Source: Schauerella fraxinea
GTDB taxonomy: Bacteria > Pseudomonadota > Gammaproteobacteria > Burkholderiales > Burkholderiaceae_B
DNA length: 64,000 nt
Direction of reading: 5' to 3'
NCBI GenBank assembly: GCA_030849965.1
Contig: JAVDKL010000001.1
Coordinates: forward strand, 1,160,554 to 1,224,553
Every line of letters starts with the position of its first letter. Positions within the stretch are counted from its first letter, which is position 1. The position numbers and the translations under genes are program-made. Shown here piece after piece: positions 1 through 8,646 of the stretch. The notes below the pieces were generated by a model. That model did not search any database and was not told the origin of the DNA. It saw only the letters and a program-made list of their open reading frames with translations.

Positions 1-1129
1 CCGCCGCCCAGCCGGCAGGCACACTGCCCGAGGCCAACAACACCAACGTGGCACCGGCCAACACCAGCGAAATCGCCACGATGCGCTCGACGTGCGGCTG
101 TGCAGAGACGAGAAACCCGCCCGCAATCATGCCCACCGCGGATGCCACCATATAACCGGACAACGCGGAACTGGCGAGGATGGCCGTTACACCATACAGG
201 TCGTGCAATAACGGAATGGTGTAGTTCTGCACTGACGACAAGGCAATCGAGGTGCACGCGAAAAAGAGGAAAGCACCCCACAAGGCGGGCTTGGCCAACA
301 GCGCACGCAGCGTTTCCATGGCGGTGGGCGTGGCCACGGCCGGCGCCGGCTCATCGACCGACGTGGGTGGCACGACCTGCGCGCCGGGCGTGGCGGCACG
401 CAATGCCGCGTCGGCTTTAGCCGGCGATACGGCGGCGGCCCCCGATCCTGCAGCCCCCGGGGTCATGCCAGCGGCACCGCCAGTGGCATGATTGCCAGCC
501 TTGCGCGCGGTGCCAGGCGACGTCAACAACCCGCGCGCGATAACGGTCAACCCCAACACGGCAACCACCAGCACCGCCACCCCAAAGGCGGCAACCCGCC
601 AGCCCCACAACGTGGTGAGCGTGGCGATGAAAAGCGGAGCCAACGCCCAGCCCAAGCTGCCGGTAAGCCCGTGTGCGCTGAAGGCATGGCCCAAGCGGCG
701 GCTGCTGATGCGATGGTTGATGAGCGAATAGTCGACCGGATGGAAGACCGAATTGCCGACGCCCCCCACGCAAGCGGCCAGCAGCAGCATGCCGTAGCCC
801 GTGGCGGTGCCGATCAACACGGCCGCGACGACGAAGCACGACAAGCCGAACCACAACACCGGGCGTGCCCCGATGCGGTCGACCACAAAACCGGAAGAAG
901 CCTGCCCCAGGCCCGACACCACGTAAAACGCCGACACGAGCAGGCCCAGGCGCGCGAAGTCCAGGTCGAACGCCTGTGCCAGGGGCACATACAACGAGGG
1001 GATGACGAGCTGGAAAAAGTGCGAGGCCGCGTGGGCGATGCCGATGACCGCGATGGTCAGCCAGTCCTGCCGCCGCAGTTGCGGCGTATCCGACGTGTCG
1101 CCGGCCCAAGAGGCTGACGTGGCGCTCAC
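1..1129 (-). CDS. MFS transporter, C-terminus outside window
   Basis: This open frame starts at a GTG (1127-1129) and runs off the left edge, so about 376 codons are visible. The product is a hydrophobic major facilitator: about six membrane segments, a central Ala/Pro/Gly/Thr-rich cytoplasmic loop near residues 205-260, then further membrane segments. The loop after TM2 reads SGFVVDRIGARP, the usual MFS signature between TM2 and TM3, and GGVGNSVFHPVDYSL follows in TM4. The GTG overlaps the pgsA stop (GTGA), so translational coupling to pgsA is likely. The substrate cannot be told. The start choice rests on that overlap and on the first membrane segment beginning soon after it. Confidence 0.8.
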   Translation of the reverse strand, partial: MSATSASWAGDTSDTPQLRRQDWLTIAVIGIAHAASHFFQLVIPSLYVPLAQAFDLDFARLGLLVSAFYVVSGLGQASSGFVVDRIGARPVLWFGLSCFVVAAVLIGTATGYGMLLLAACVGGVGNSVFHPVDYSLINHRISSRRLGHAFSAHGLTGSLGWALAPLFIATLTTLWGWRVAAFGVAVLVVAVLGLTVIARGLLTSPGTARKAGNHATGGAAGMTPGAAGSGAAAVSPAKADAALRAATPGAQVVPPTSVDEPAPAVATPTAMETLRALLAKPALWGAFLFFACTSIALSSVQNYTIPLLHDLYGVTAILASSALSGYMVASAVGMIAGGFLVSAQPHVERIVAISLVLAGATLVLLASGSVPAGWAA

Positions 1130-1698
1130 TGCGATTTTTCCCGGATGGCGGGCCAGGCCCGCTGCAGGTAGTAGCACATCGACCACACCGTGAGGATGGC
1201 GGCGATGACGATCAACACCATGCCGACGATGTGGGCGCTGACGCCATACACCGGACGGTAATAGAGCAGGCAGGGAATCGCGATCATCTGCGCGGCCGTC
1301 TTGAACTTGCCCAGACGATGCACAGCCACGCTGGCGCTGGCGCCGATCTGCGCCATCCATTCGCGCAAGGCGGAGATCGTGATTTCACGACCGATGATGA
1401 TGAGCGCGATGAAGTCGTCGACGCGGCCGAGGTCGAGCAGCACGAGAAGCGCCGCGCATACCATCAACTTGTCGGCCACCGGATCGAGGAACGCACCGAA
1501 TGCAGACGTCTGGTTCCAACGGCGGGCGAGCCACCCATCGAACCAGTCGGTGAGCGCGGCGACCACGAATGCGCAGGCGGCGAGCGTGTCGCGTACCGGC
1601 ACTGACATCCAGGTGTCGGGCAGATAGAACAACCCGACCACCATAGGAATCATGGCGATGCGCAGCCAGGTCAGAATGATGGGTACGTTTAAAGGCAT
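1126..1698 (-). CDS. pgsA: CDP-diacylglycerol--glycerol-3-phosphate 3-phosphatidyltransferase
   Basis: PgsA makes phosphatidylglycerol phosphate from CDP-diacylglycerol and glycerol-3-phosphate in the inner membrane, the committed step to phosphatidylglycerol and cardiolipin. The 190-residue product has the normal family length. The CDP-alcohol phosphotransferase motif is complete: D54-G55, A58-R59, G68, D72 and D76. Several hydrophobic helices surround it. It lies 44 bp downstream of uvrC on the same strand, a pairing common in proteobacteria, and overlaps the next transporter gene by four bases. Confidence 0.96.
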   Translation of the reverse strand: MPLNVPIILTWLRIAMIPMVVGLFYLPDTWMSVPVRDTLAACAFVVAALTDWFDGWLARRWNQTSAFGAFLDPVADKLMVCAALLVLLDLGRVDDFIALIIIGREITISALREWMAQIGASASVAVHRLGKFKTAAQMIAIPCLLYYRPVYGVSAHIVGMVLIVIAAILTVWSMCYYLQRAWPAIREKSQ

Positions 1699-1742
1699 GG
1701 TGGGCGTATGCTACATCAGTTGCTCGGGTTTACCCGAGCGAA

Positions 1743-3569
1743 TTAGCCGCGCAGCGACTCATAAATCCGTTCGGCCAACTCTTGCGAGATGCCATCCACG
1801 GACGCCAGTTCCTGAATACTGGCGCGCGACACGCCCGAAAAACCACCAAAACGCGTGAGTAATCGTTGGCGGCGCCGCGCGCCGATGCCTTCGATTTCTT
1901 CCAGCCGCGACACATTTCGCGTTTTGGCGCGCTTGGCCCGCATGCCGGTAATGGCAAAACGGTGGGCCTCATCGCGGATCTGCGCAATCAGCATCAGGGC
2001 CGCCGAACCGGGCCCCAACGCGACCGCCGGCCGCTCGTCGGCAAAGATCAGCGTTTCCAGGCCAACCTTGCGGCCCTCCCCTTTGGCCACGCCCACGAGC
2101 ACGTGGATGTCCAGACCCAATTCGGTAAACACCTGCCGCGCCACTTCGACCTGGCCCTTGCCGCCGTCAATGAGCACGAGTCCGGGCAGCTGCGCCTCGC
2201 CATCGGCCACTTTCGCAAAACGGCGATTGAGTACCTGGCGCATGGCGGCGTAATCGTCGCCCGGGGTAATGCCGCCAATGTTGTATCGCCGATACAGCGA
2301 GGGCTGCATGTCGTGATGTTCGAACACCACACAGGAGGCCTGCGTGGCTTCGCCGGCGGTATGGCTGATGTCGAAACACTCGATCCGCAAGGCATCGAGC
2401 GCGGTTTCGTCGGTATCCATATCGAGCGCTTCGGCCAGTGTGAGCGTGCGGGCAGCCCGGGCCCCCGATTCCGTCAACGCACGCGCCAAGGCCATTTCGG
2501 CGTTGCGCTGTGCCTGCTCGAGCCACGAGCGGCGCGTGCCCTGTGGCCGCGAGAGAAAGCGCACCTTGGTGTTGCCTTCTTCGGCAAGCAACTCGATCAG
2601 GGCCGGGTCGGGCAACGCGGTATTGCTCACGATCACAGCGGGCAAGGCCCCACCGGCGTAATGCTGACCCACGAAGGCTTCCAGGATGTCTTCGGCCGAT
2701 TCGGCCTCGGCATGGCTAGGGAAGAAAGGTTTGTCGCCGAGGTGCCGCCCACCGCGCACCATGGCCAGATTGACGCACACGCGTCCGCCCGCCATCGCGA
2801 TGGCAATCACGTCGGTGTCGCCCCCTGCGGTGTCTTCCATCGTTTGCTGATGCAACACGCGCGACAACGCGCCCATCTGATCGCGCAGCGCCGCTGCGCG
2901 TTCGAATTCGAACACTTCGGCCGCCTTCATCATGCGCGTTTCGATTTCGCCCAGCACTTCCTTGGCTTGACCGTTCAGAAAGCGTGAGGCCCGTTGCACG
3001 TCGTTCGAATAATCCTCGGCAGAGATATTGCCCACACACGGCGCCGAGCAGCGGCCGATCTGATGCAGCAAACAGGGCCGCGACCGATTGGCGAAGACCG
3101 AATCCTCACAGGTACGCAGCAAAAATACCTTCTGCAGAATCTGGATGGTCTCGCGCACCGCCCACGCATTGGGAAACGGCCCGAAAAACTCGCCGCGCTT
3201 GTTGGTGCCGCCCCGGTAATACGCAATCCGCGGCCACTGATGCCCCGTCACCCACAGGTAGGGGTATGACTTGTCGTCGCGAAACAGGATGTTGTAGCGC
3301 GGGCGCAGGCGCTTGATCAGGTTGCTTTCGAGCAGCAACGCCTCGGCTTCGGACCGCGTAACGGTGACCTCGACCCGATCGACGCGCGACACCATCTGGG
3401 CGATCCGCGGACTGGCCAGGTTCTTCTGAAAGTACGACGACACGCGCTTTTTGAGATCGCGCGCCTTGCCGACGTACATCACCTCGCCGGCATCGTCCAG
3501 GTGTCGGTAAACACCCGGCAGATGCGGCAGATCAGACAGAAATGATTTGAGATTGAAGGTGTCGGGCAT
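1743..3569 (-). CDS. uvrC: Excinuclease ABC subunit C
   Basis: UvrC makes both incisions around a lesion in nucleotide excision repair after loading by UvrB. The chosen ATG (3567-3569) gives 608 residues, matching the family, and starts [11 protein letters not shown] just before the GIY-YIG nuclease domain (PGVY at 18-21, [11 protein letters not shown] at 32-42). A UVR (UvrB-binding) segment follows near 200-235. The second nuclease, of RNase H-like fold, has its acids in ECFDISHT and LIDGGKGQ and its histidine in RDEAHRF. Tandem helix-hairpin-helix motifs end the protein ([12 protein letters not shown]). The frame is open for 65 more codons upstream, but that stretch is antisense-like sequence inside nagZ. 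The start lies inside the last 38 bases of nagZ. Confidence 0.96.
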   Translation of the reverse strand: MPDTFNLKSFLSDLPHLPGVYRHLDDAGEVMYVGKARDLKKRVSSYFQKNLASPRIAQMVSRVDRVEVTVTRSEAEALLLESNLIKRLRPRYNILFRDDKSYPYLWVTGHQWPRIAYYRGGTNKRGEFFGPFPNAWAVRETIQILQKVFLLRTCEDSVFANRSRPCLLHQIGRCSAPCVGNISAEDYSNDVQRASRFLNGQAKEVLGEIETRMMKAAEVFEFERAAALRDQMGALSRVLHQQTMEDTAGGDTDVIAIAMAGGRVCVNLAMVRGGRHLGDKPFFPSHAEAESAEDILEAFVGQHYAGGALPAVIVSNTALPDPALIELLAEEGNTKVRFLSRPQGTRRSWLEQAQRNAEMALARALTESGARAARTLTLAEALDMDTDETALDALRIECFDISHTAGEATQASCVVFEHHDMQPSLYRRYNIGGITPGDDYAAMRQVLNRRFAKVADGEAQLPGLVLIDGGKGQVEVARQVFTELGLDIHVLVGVAKGEGRKVGLETLIFADERPAVALGPGSAALMLIAQIRDEAHRFAITGMRAKRAKTRNVSRLEEIEGIGARRRQRLLTRFGGFSGVSRASIQELASVDGISQELAERIYESLRG

Positions 3570-4590
3570 GCTGGTAATACGGATCGCTTTGCAGGGCATC
3601 CCAGGACAACGCCTGAGTTTGCGGCATGAGCCGGCGCAGGCGAGCCACCGAATCGGGCTGGAGGGGTCGCGTGAAGCGAGAGAGCAAGTCGTCTGCCCAA
3701 TCGGGATGATTGCACACCAACGCCATGTCGCAACCGGCGTCGAGCGCCGCCTCGACGCGGGCAAGAATGTCGCCGGCGACCGAGGCCGCAGCCATCGTCA
3801 AGTCATCCGAAAACACCATGCCATCGTAGCCCAGGCGCCCGCGCAGGATCTCGCGCACCCAGATCGGCGAAAAACCGGCGGGACGATCGTCCACTTCCGG
3901 ATAGATGACGTGCGCCGGCATCACCGCCGGCAATATCAGGTCGCCCAGCCAGGTATAGGGCGCGGCGTCGTCGGCCAGGATCGTATCCAAGCTGCGCGTA
4001 TCGACCGGAAACGCCACATGCGAATCGGCCTCGGCGTAGCCGTGCCCGGGAAAATGCTTGCCACATGCGCCCATGCCGGCCAACGCCAGCCCTTGCAGGA
4101 CGGCCCGCGCCAACATCGCCACCACGCGCGGATCGCGGTGAAAGGCGCGCGTGCCCACCACCTTGCTCACGCCGTAATCGAGATCGAGCACCGGCGTAAA
4201 GCTGAAATCGACCCCGCAGGCGCGCAGCTCGGCGGCGAGCACATAACCGGCAGCGGTGGCCTGCTGCATCGCCAGCAAGGGATCGCCGTCCCACACCCGG
4301 CCCAAGCCGGCCATGGGCGGCACGGCGGTAAACCCGTCGGTGCGAAAACGCTGCACGCGTCCGCCCTCGTGATCGACGGCGATGAGCAACGGCTCGCTGC
4401 GCGCGGCATGGATGGCTGCCGTCAACGCCACCAATTGGGCCCGATCGGTGAAATTGCGGGCAAAGAGAATCACGCCGCCCACCGCCGGCTGGCGCAGGCG
4501 CGCGATCTCGCGCGGGGTAAGCGTGGTGCCCGCCACATCGACCATGATGGGGCCGGGGGGCAAAGCGGTCAGTACATCAGATTGAGACAT
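3532..4590 (-). CDS. nagZ: Beta-N-acetylhexosaminidase
   Basis: NagZ is a cytoplasmic GH3 glycosidase that removes N-acetylglucosamine from anhydromuropeptides during cell-wall recycling. The 352-residue product shows the GH3 signature [14 protein letters not shown], which includes the His of the Asp-His acid/base loop, and the nucleophile aspartate in [10 protein letters not shown]. No signal peptide is visible, as expected. Its 3' end overlaps uvrC by 38 bases. The region just upstream holds an array of 13-bp repeats. I see no convincing Shine-Dalgarno sequence before the ATG, so the exact start is less certain than the identity. Confidence 0.95.
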   Translation of the reverse strand: MSQSDVLTALPPGPIMVDVAGTTLTPREIARLRQPAVGGVILFARNFTDRAQLVALTAAIHAARSEPLLIAVDHEGGRVQRFRTDGFTAVPPMAGLGRVWDGDPLLAMQQATAAGYVLAAELRACGVDFSFTPVLDLDYGVSKVVGTRAFHRDPRVVAMLARAVLQGLALAGMGACGKHFPGHGYAEADSHVAFPVDTRSLDTILADDAAPYTWLGDLILPAVMPAHVIYPEVDDRPAGFSPIWVREILRGRLGYDGMVFSDDLTMAAASVAGDILARVEAALDAGCDMALVCNHPDWADDLLSRFTRPLQPDSVARLRRLMPQTQALSWDALQSDPYYQHARHLQSQIISV

Positions 4591-4614
4591 AACGGGAGGA
4601 TATCAAGACGGGAA

Positions 4615-4692
4615 ACCGATACGGGCCACCGATACAGCCCGCCGATATCGGCAACCAATAAAGGCAACCGATGCAGGCAACCGATTCGGGCA
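4615..4692. repeat. Six tandem 13-bp degenerate repeats
   Basis: Six units begin at 4615, 4628, 4641, 4654, 4667 and 4680, an exact 13-base period. Each resembles ACCGATACAGGCA, for example ACCGATACGGGCC, ACCAATAAAGGCA, ACCGATGCAGGCA and ACCGATTCGGGCA. The array fills most of the space between acpS and nagZ. It could be an iteron-like protein-binding array or a decayed minisatellite. No function is shown by the sequence. Confidence 0.8.
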
Positions 4693-4728
4693 GCGCTGAA
4701 ACAGCGTCGGAAAAAAGTGTTTGGGCAA

Positions 4729-5157
4729 TCAAGCTTGCCTGGTCTCGACGATGACGTAGGCCGCCGCCATGTCCGACTCATCGGTGATCGACACGTGGGC
4801 GGCGCCGAAGCGCTCGTCGTACCAGGCCTGCAATTCGGGACCGATCACCAGCACGGGACGCCCACTGGGCGCATTCAACGTTTGCACCCGCGTCCAGGTC
4901 ATGGGCATGCGCATGCCCAGGCCGATCGCCTTGGAGAACGCCTCCTTGGCGGCGAATCGGGTAGCGAGAAAGCGGATGCCGCGCGCAGGATCGCGGGCGC
5001 GGCGGGCCAGGAATTTGTCCATCTCCTGGGGGCCGAGAATCTTGGTGGCGAACCGGTCGCCATGGCGCGCAAGCGCGCGCTCGATGCGATCGACGCGCAG
5101 CAAATCCATGCCGATGCCCGCAATGGCGGCGCCGTTGTTGCCGCTTCCCACACTCAT
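4729..5157 (-). CDS. acpS: Holo-[acyl-carrier-protein] synthase
   Basis: AcpS transfers 4'-phosphopantetheine from CoA to apo-acyl carrier protein. The 142-residue product has the family motifs [13 protein letters not shown] (metal ligand D18) and [12 protein letters not shown] (metal ligand E72). About ten residues precede the usual start, which accounts for its being slightly long. In many proteobacteria acpS directly follows pdxJ. Here pdxJ is on the same strand but about 9.5 kb upstream, with a regulator and transporter cassette in between. Confidence 0.95.
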   Translation of the reverse strand: MSVGSGNNGAAIAGIGMDLLRVDRIERALARHGDRFATKILGPQEMDKFLARRARDPARGIRFLATRFAAKEAFSKAIGLGMRMPMTWTRVQTLNAPSGRPVLVIGPELQAWYDERFGAAHVSITDESDMAAAYVIVETRQA

Positions 5158-5286
5158 GATATTGATCCGTTTCTGGATGATGCCCGCCGCCCGAAAACCG
5201 GGTGGCGTCTACGACATTCGAAATGATACGCGAGCGGCGGAGCGCTACACTGCCCGGCATATAACGAGAAGAAACGGAGATCGGTC

Positions 5287-5958
5287 ATGCGGCTGTTGCT
5301 GGCGGAAGACAATCTCGATCTGGGGGACGCCATCGAGAGCAAGCTGCGCGGCGCGGGCCACAGCGTCGAGTGGGTGCGCGATGGCGCCGCGGCGCTGCGC
5401 TACGCGGGCGAAGGGAATTGGGACGCACTGGTGCTGGACATCATGCTGCCCGGCACGGACGGTTTTGCCGTGATCCGGGCGCTACGCGCGGCTGGGGTCG
5501 ACACGCCGGTGCTGGTGATCACGGCGCGCGCCGAAATCGAAGACAAGATCGACATGCTCGATCTGGGCGCCGACGATTATCTGGTCAAGCCGTTCGACCT
5601 GCGCGAACTCGAAGCGCGGCTGCGCGCACTCATGCGCCGGCCTTCCGGCCAGACCACAAGCCACCCGCTTTACGGCAATCTCATGGTCGATCAGGCCGGA
5701 CGCACGGCCAGCATCGACGGCCTGCCGATCGAACTCGGACGGCGGGAGTTCCGGCTGCTGGAAATTCTCTTGTCGCGACTGGAGCAAACGGTGACCAAAG
5801 AGCGCCTGATGGTGCAACTTTTCGACGCTGAAGATGCTTCGCTGAATGCACTGGAGCTGCTCATCTCGCGCCTGCGCAAGAAGCTCGCAGCCGCCACGCT
5901 CGAGATCGTCACGATACGGGGCGTGGGCTATCGGGTGACGGTGCATGACGGCGTTTAA
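5287..5958 (+). CDS. OmpR-family response regulator (TctD/QseB-like)
   Basis: This 223-residue DNA-binding response regulator has a receiver domain with acidic pair E7-D8, phosphoacceptor D51 (LVLDIMLPG), T79 and K101 (YLVKPFD), then a winged-helix output domain ending in IRGVGYRV. A GGAGA ribosome-binding site precedes the ATG. Its last 14 bases overlap the start of the sensor kinase gene, so the two are surely co-translated. The likely target is the transporter operon downstream. An 11-bp direct repeat of TGACAG between the kinase and the binding-protein gene is a candidate site. Confidence 0.93.
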   Translation: MRLLLAEDNLDLGDAIESKLRGAGHSVEWVRDGAAALRYAGEGNWDALVLDIMLPGTDGFAVIRALRAAGVDTPVLVITARAEIEDKIDMLDLGADDYLVKPFDLRELEARLRALMRRPSGQTTSHPLYGNLMVDQAGRTASIDGLPIELGRREFRLLEILLSRLEQTVTKERLMVQLFDAEDASLNALELLISRLRKKLAAATLEIVTIRGVGYRVTVHDGV

Positions 5959-8563
5959 ATCGTTTTCGATCCGCCGGCGCATCTTCACCGTCGCCTGCCT
6001 CTTACTGATTGCGGCCACGCTTGCTTTGATCGCGTTTCTGCGCGGTTATGCCCATACGGCGTCGGACCAGGCATTCGATCGCCTGCTGGCGGCATCGGCG
6101 CTCACCATTGCGGGTTCTGTGCAAATGGGCGAAGACGGCGTCACCGTCGAACCGCCCTTCTCGTCGCTGGCCATGATGTCCGGTCAGGAGCGCGTGTTCT
6201 ATAGCGTGCGCGATCCAGCAGGCGAGCCCATCACGGGCTATGACGACTTGGCGCCCACGTTGCCGCTGGCCGCGTCGGCCACGCCCGTGTTTGCCGATCA
6301 GCGCTATCACGACGATCCGATTCGCGTGGTCACGGTGGGCCGCCTGGTGTCCGCCGCGCAACACGTGGGCTGGGTCACGGTGCGGGTAGCCGAAACGCGC
6401 GGGGCGCGCGAAGTGCTGGCCGCGGAAATCCTGAATCGCAGCGTGGTGCCGCTGGTGGCGCTGGTGCTGGTGTCGCTGGCGCTGATCTGGTTTGGCCTGC
6501 GGTTGGCGTTTTCACCGCTGCGCACGATGGAACGCGCGTTGCGCGAACGGGCGCCCGACGACTTGCGTGCGTTCGACGCGCCGGTGCCGCGCGAAACGCA
6601 GCGCCTGGTTGAAGCGCTCAATGCGTTCATGCACCGGCTGTCCGGCGTGATGGCCACGCTTAACGATCTGGTCGCCGATGCGGCGCATCAGGTGCGCACG
6701 CCGCTTGCCTCGTTGCGGGCACAAGCCGAAGTGGCGCTGGATGAACCCGATCCCGAGCGCCTGCGTGAACGGGTGGTGCGCATCCACCGCAATGCCACGC
6801 AAGCCAGCGATCTGACCAATCAATTGCTGATGGATGCCACGATCAGCCATCGCCTCGGCACGCATGGGCGCGACTTCGTGGGCGTGGCCGAAACCATCAA
6901 CGAAACGCGCCGTCGCATCGGCCCCTTGCAAGTGCCCCGGCTGAAAATTTCGATTGCGCCCGAGGTGCGGCGCGCGCGCATTTCAGGCGACCGGTTGGCC
7001 TTGCGCGAAATGCTGCGCAATCTGGTCGACAACGCCCTGCGTTATGCCCCGGACGGCGATGTGGAAATTCACGCCACGCCGGTGTCGAACTATCGCGTGG
7101 CCATCACCGTGCTGGATCGCGGCCCGGGCGTTGCCGACGACGAAAAGGAAACCGTACAAGCGCGTTTCGTGCGCGGGCGCAGCGGCGCCGACTCGACCGG
7201 CTCTGGATTGGGGTTGGCGATCGTGCGCAATGTGGCCGAAATGCATGGCGGCTCACTGCGGCTGCAGGATCGCAGCGGCGGCGGCCTGTCCGCGCGCGTG
7301 GTCTTGCCCCTGGCGCGCGGACGCGTGCATGCGGGCGGCAATATTTCGCGCCCGATATCGGCACGTCCCACCACAGCACGCCCTGCTCCGGATCGCACGG
7401 CGCCGGTCACCCGCGCGCTGGTGCTGTTTGCCATCGTCTCGATGACGCTGCTGTTCGGCCCCCCCGAGGCTCACGCCACGGAAACCGATGCACCGGCATT
7501 GACGACCGAACCCGGCACCACGGCCGTGCCGCGCATGATCGAAACCCGCTACCCGGCGCCGCGCCCCTCGGGCCGCACGCTCGTGATCGCCGGGCCCACC
7601 GATACGCCGGTAGTGGTGCCGGTGATTCGCGGGTTTCAGGAAGAGCGGCCCGACGTGGATGTGGTGTATCGCGAAATGGGTGGCCGCGAAGCCTACGACG
7701 CCACGGTGGCCGGCAAACTGAACGACGTCGATGTGCTGATGAGTTCGGTCGCCGATCTGCAGGTGCGCCTGGCCAACGACGGCTTTGCGATGCAGTACGC
7801 CTCGCCGCAAGCCGCGCGCTTGCCCACGTGGGCCAAATGGCGTGACGAGGTGTTCGGCTTTACGTTTGAGCCGGCAGTATGGATCTACAACCCCGATCGC
7901 TTTACCGAGGCGACGATCCCGCGCACGCGGCAGGATCTGGTTGCGCTGCTCGAACGCGAACATCAATCGCTGCAGGGCCGGGTGGGCACCTACGACATCG
8001 CCGTCAGTGGCGTGGGTTATCTACTGGCCGAGCAGGACGAATTGCTGTCGTCCAACTTCTGGGGGTTGACCAATGCGCTCGGGCGCGTGGATACCCGGCT
8101 GTCGGCGACCTCCGCCGGCATCCTCGATGCCGTCGAACGGGGCGACATGGACATCGGCTACAACGTGCTGGGCTCGTATACGCTGGCGCGGCAAGCCGAG
8201 GGCGCACGTATCGGGGTGGTGTTTCCGCGCGACTATGTGCTGGTACTGGCGCGGTCGGTCCTCATCATGCGGCGCGCGCCGCGGCCCGAACTGGCCCGTG
8301 CGATGGTGGACTATCTGCTCTCGCCCGCCGGTCAATCGGTGGCGTCGAGCCAATCGGGGCTGGGCTCGATCATGGAAGACACGCCCGGCCGATGGACGGC
8401 GGAAAAGGTGCTGGCGCGCTCGCAGGGCATCGTGCAGCCGGTCGTGATGAGCCCGGCATTGCTGGTGGGCCTGGATCGCCGCCGCCATTCGCGATTCATT
8501 CAGAACTGGAGTCGATTGATTACCGACACCGGGATTTCCCTGATACCGCCAACCGCACCGTGA
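5945..8563 (+). CDS. Sensor histidine kinase fused to a periplasmic solute-binding domain
   Basis: This is an 872-residue hybrid. Residues 13-33 and 166-188 are membrane segments flanking a TctE-type N-terminal periplasmic domain. A HAMP-like linker follows (about 184-233), then the dimerisation helix with phosphoacceptor H248 (AAHQVRTPL), the N box (NLVDNALRYAP), G1 (DRGPGVADD) and G2 (GSGLGLAIV). The catalytic core ends near 457. After a Pro/Thr/Arg-rich linker comes a third hydrophobic segment (about 490-504) and then residues 540-872, a complete ABC-type binding-protein domain. That domain matches the neighbouring free binding protein, for example FGFTFEPAVWIYN and IGYNVLGSY. Predicted topology puts the kinase in the cytoplasm and the binding domain in the periplasm. 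A motif AHA at 509-511 could be a signal-peptidase site. Function as a ligand sensor for the adjacent transporter is inferred. Confidence 0.92.
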   Translation: MTAFKSFSIRRRIFTVACLLLIAATLALIAFLRGYAHTASDQAFDRLLAASALTIAGSVQMGEDGVTVEPPFSSLAMMSGQERVFYSVRDPAGEPITGYDDLAPTLPLAASATPVFADQRYHDDPIRVVTVGRLVSAAQHVGWVTVRVAETRGAREVLAAEILNRSVVPLVALVLVSLALIWFGLRLAFSPLRTMERALRERAPDDLRAFDAPVPRETQRLVEALNAFMHRLSGVMATLNDLVADAAHQVRTPLASLRAQAEVALDEPDPERLRERVVRIHRNATQASDLTNQLLMDATISHRLGTHGRDFVGVAETINETRRRIGPLQVPRLKISIAPEVRRARISGDRLALREMLRNLVDNALRYAPDGDVEIHATPVSNYRVAITVLDRGPGVADDEKETVQARFVRGRSGADSTGSGLGLAIVRNVAEMHGGSLRLQDRSGGGLSARVVLPLARGRVHAGGNISRPISARPTTARPAPDRTAPVTRALVLFAIVSMTLLFGPPEAHATETDAPALTTEPGTTAVPRMIETRYPAPRPSGRTLVIAGPTDTPVVVPVIRGFQEERPDVDVVYREMGGREAYDATVAGKLNDVDVLMSSVADLQVRLANDGFAMQYASPQAARLPTWAKWRDEVFGFTFEPAVWIYNPDRFTEATIPRTRQDLVALLEREHQSLQGRVGTYDIAVSGVGYLLAEQDELLSSNFWGLTNALGRVDTRLSATSAGILDAVERGDMDIGYNVLGSYTLARQAEGARIGVVFPRDYVLVLARSVLIMRRAPRPELARAMVDYLLSPAGQSVASSQSGLGSIMEDTPGRWTAEKVLARSQGIVQPVVMSPALLVGLDRRRHSRFIQNWSRLITDTGISLIPPTAP

Positions 8564-8577
8564 CAGGACGCTGACAG
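8560..8577 (-). promoter_or_regulatory. Pho-box-like 11-bp direct repeat
   Basis: On the minus strand the site reads CTGTCA, five bases, CTGTCA, then C. The half-sites are perfect and repeat at 11 bp, as in the PhoB box (CTGTCAT-N4-CTGTCAC). By hand count 13 of 18 positions match that consensus. It overlaps the kinase stop codon and sits 70-87 bp before the binding-protein ATG, reading opposite to the operon. It may bind PhoB or the adjacent OmpR-family regulator. The reversed orientation weakens the PhoB reading. Confidence 0.5.
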
Positions 8578-8646
8578 TAAGCGACTCCTATGATGCATCA
8601 CGCCGGGCGCAGACCCGCTGCGATGATTCCTAATGGAGAAGACACT

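Noticed and set aside
417-1109. Minus-strand open frame of 230 codons at the left end
   Set aside because: It is an out-of-frame reading of the MFS gene. The correct frame gives membrane helices and the MFS loop motif and runs off the window edge.
3547-5226. Open frame of about 559 codons antisense to nagZ and acpS
   Set aside because: Both minus-strand genes are well supported by catalytic motifs, and the antisense frame crosses the intergenic repeat array without a sensible start.
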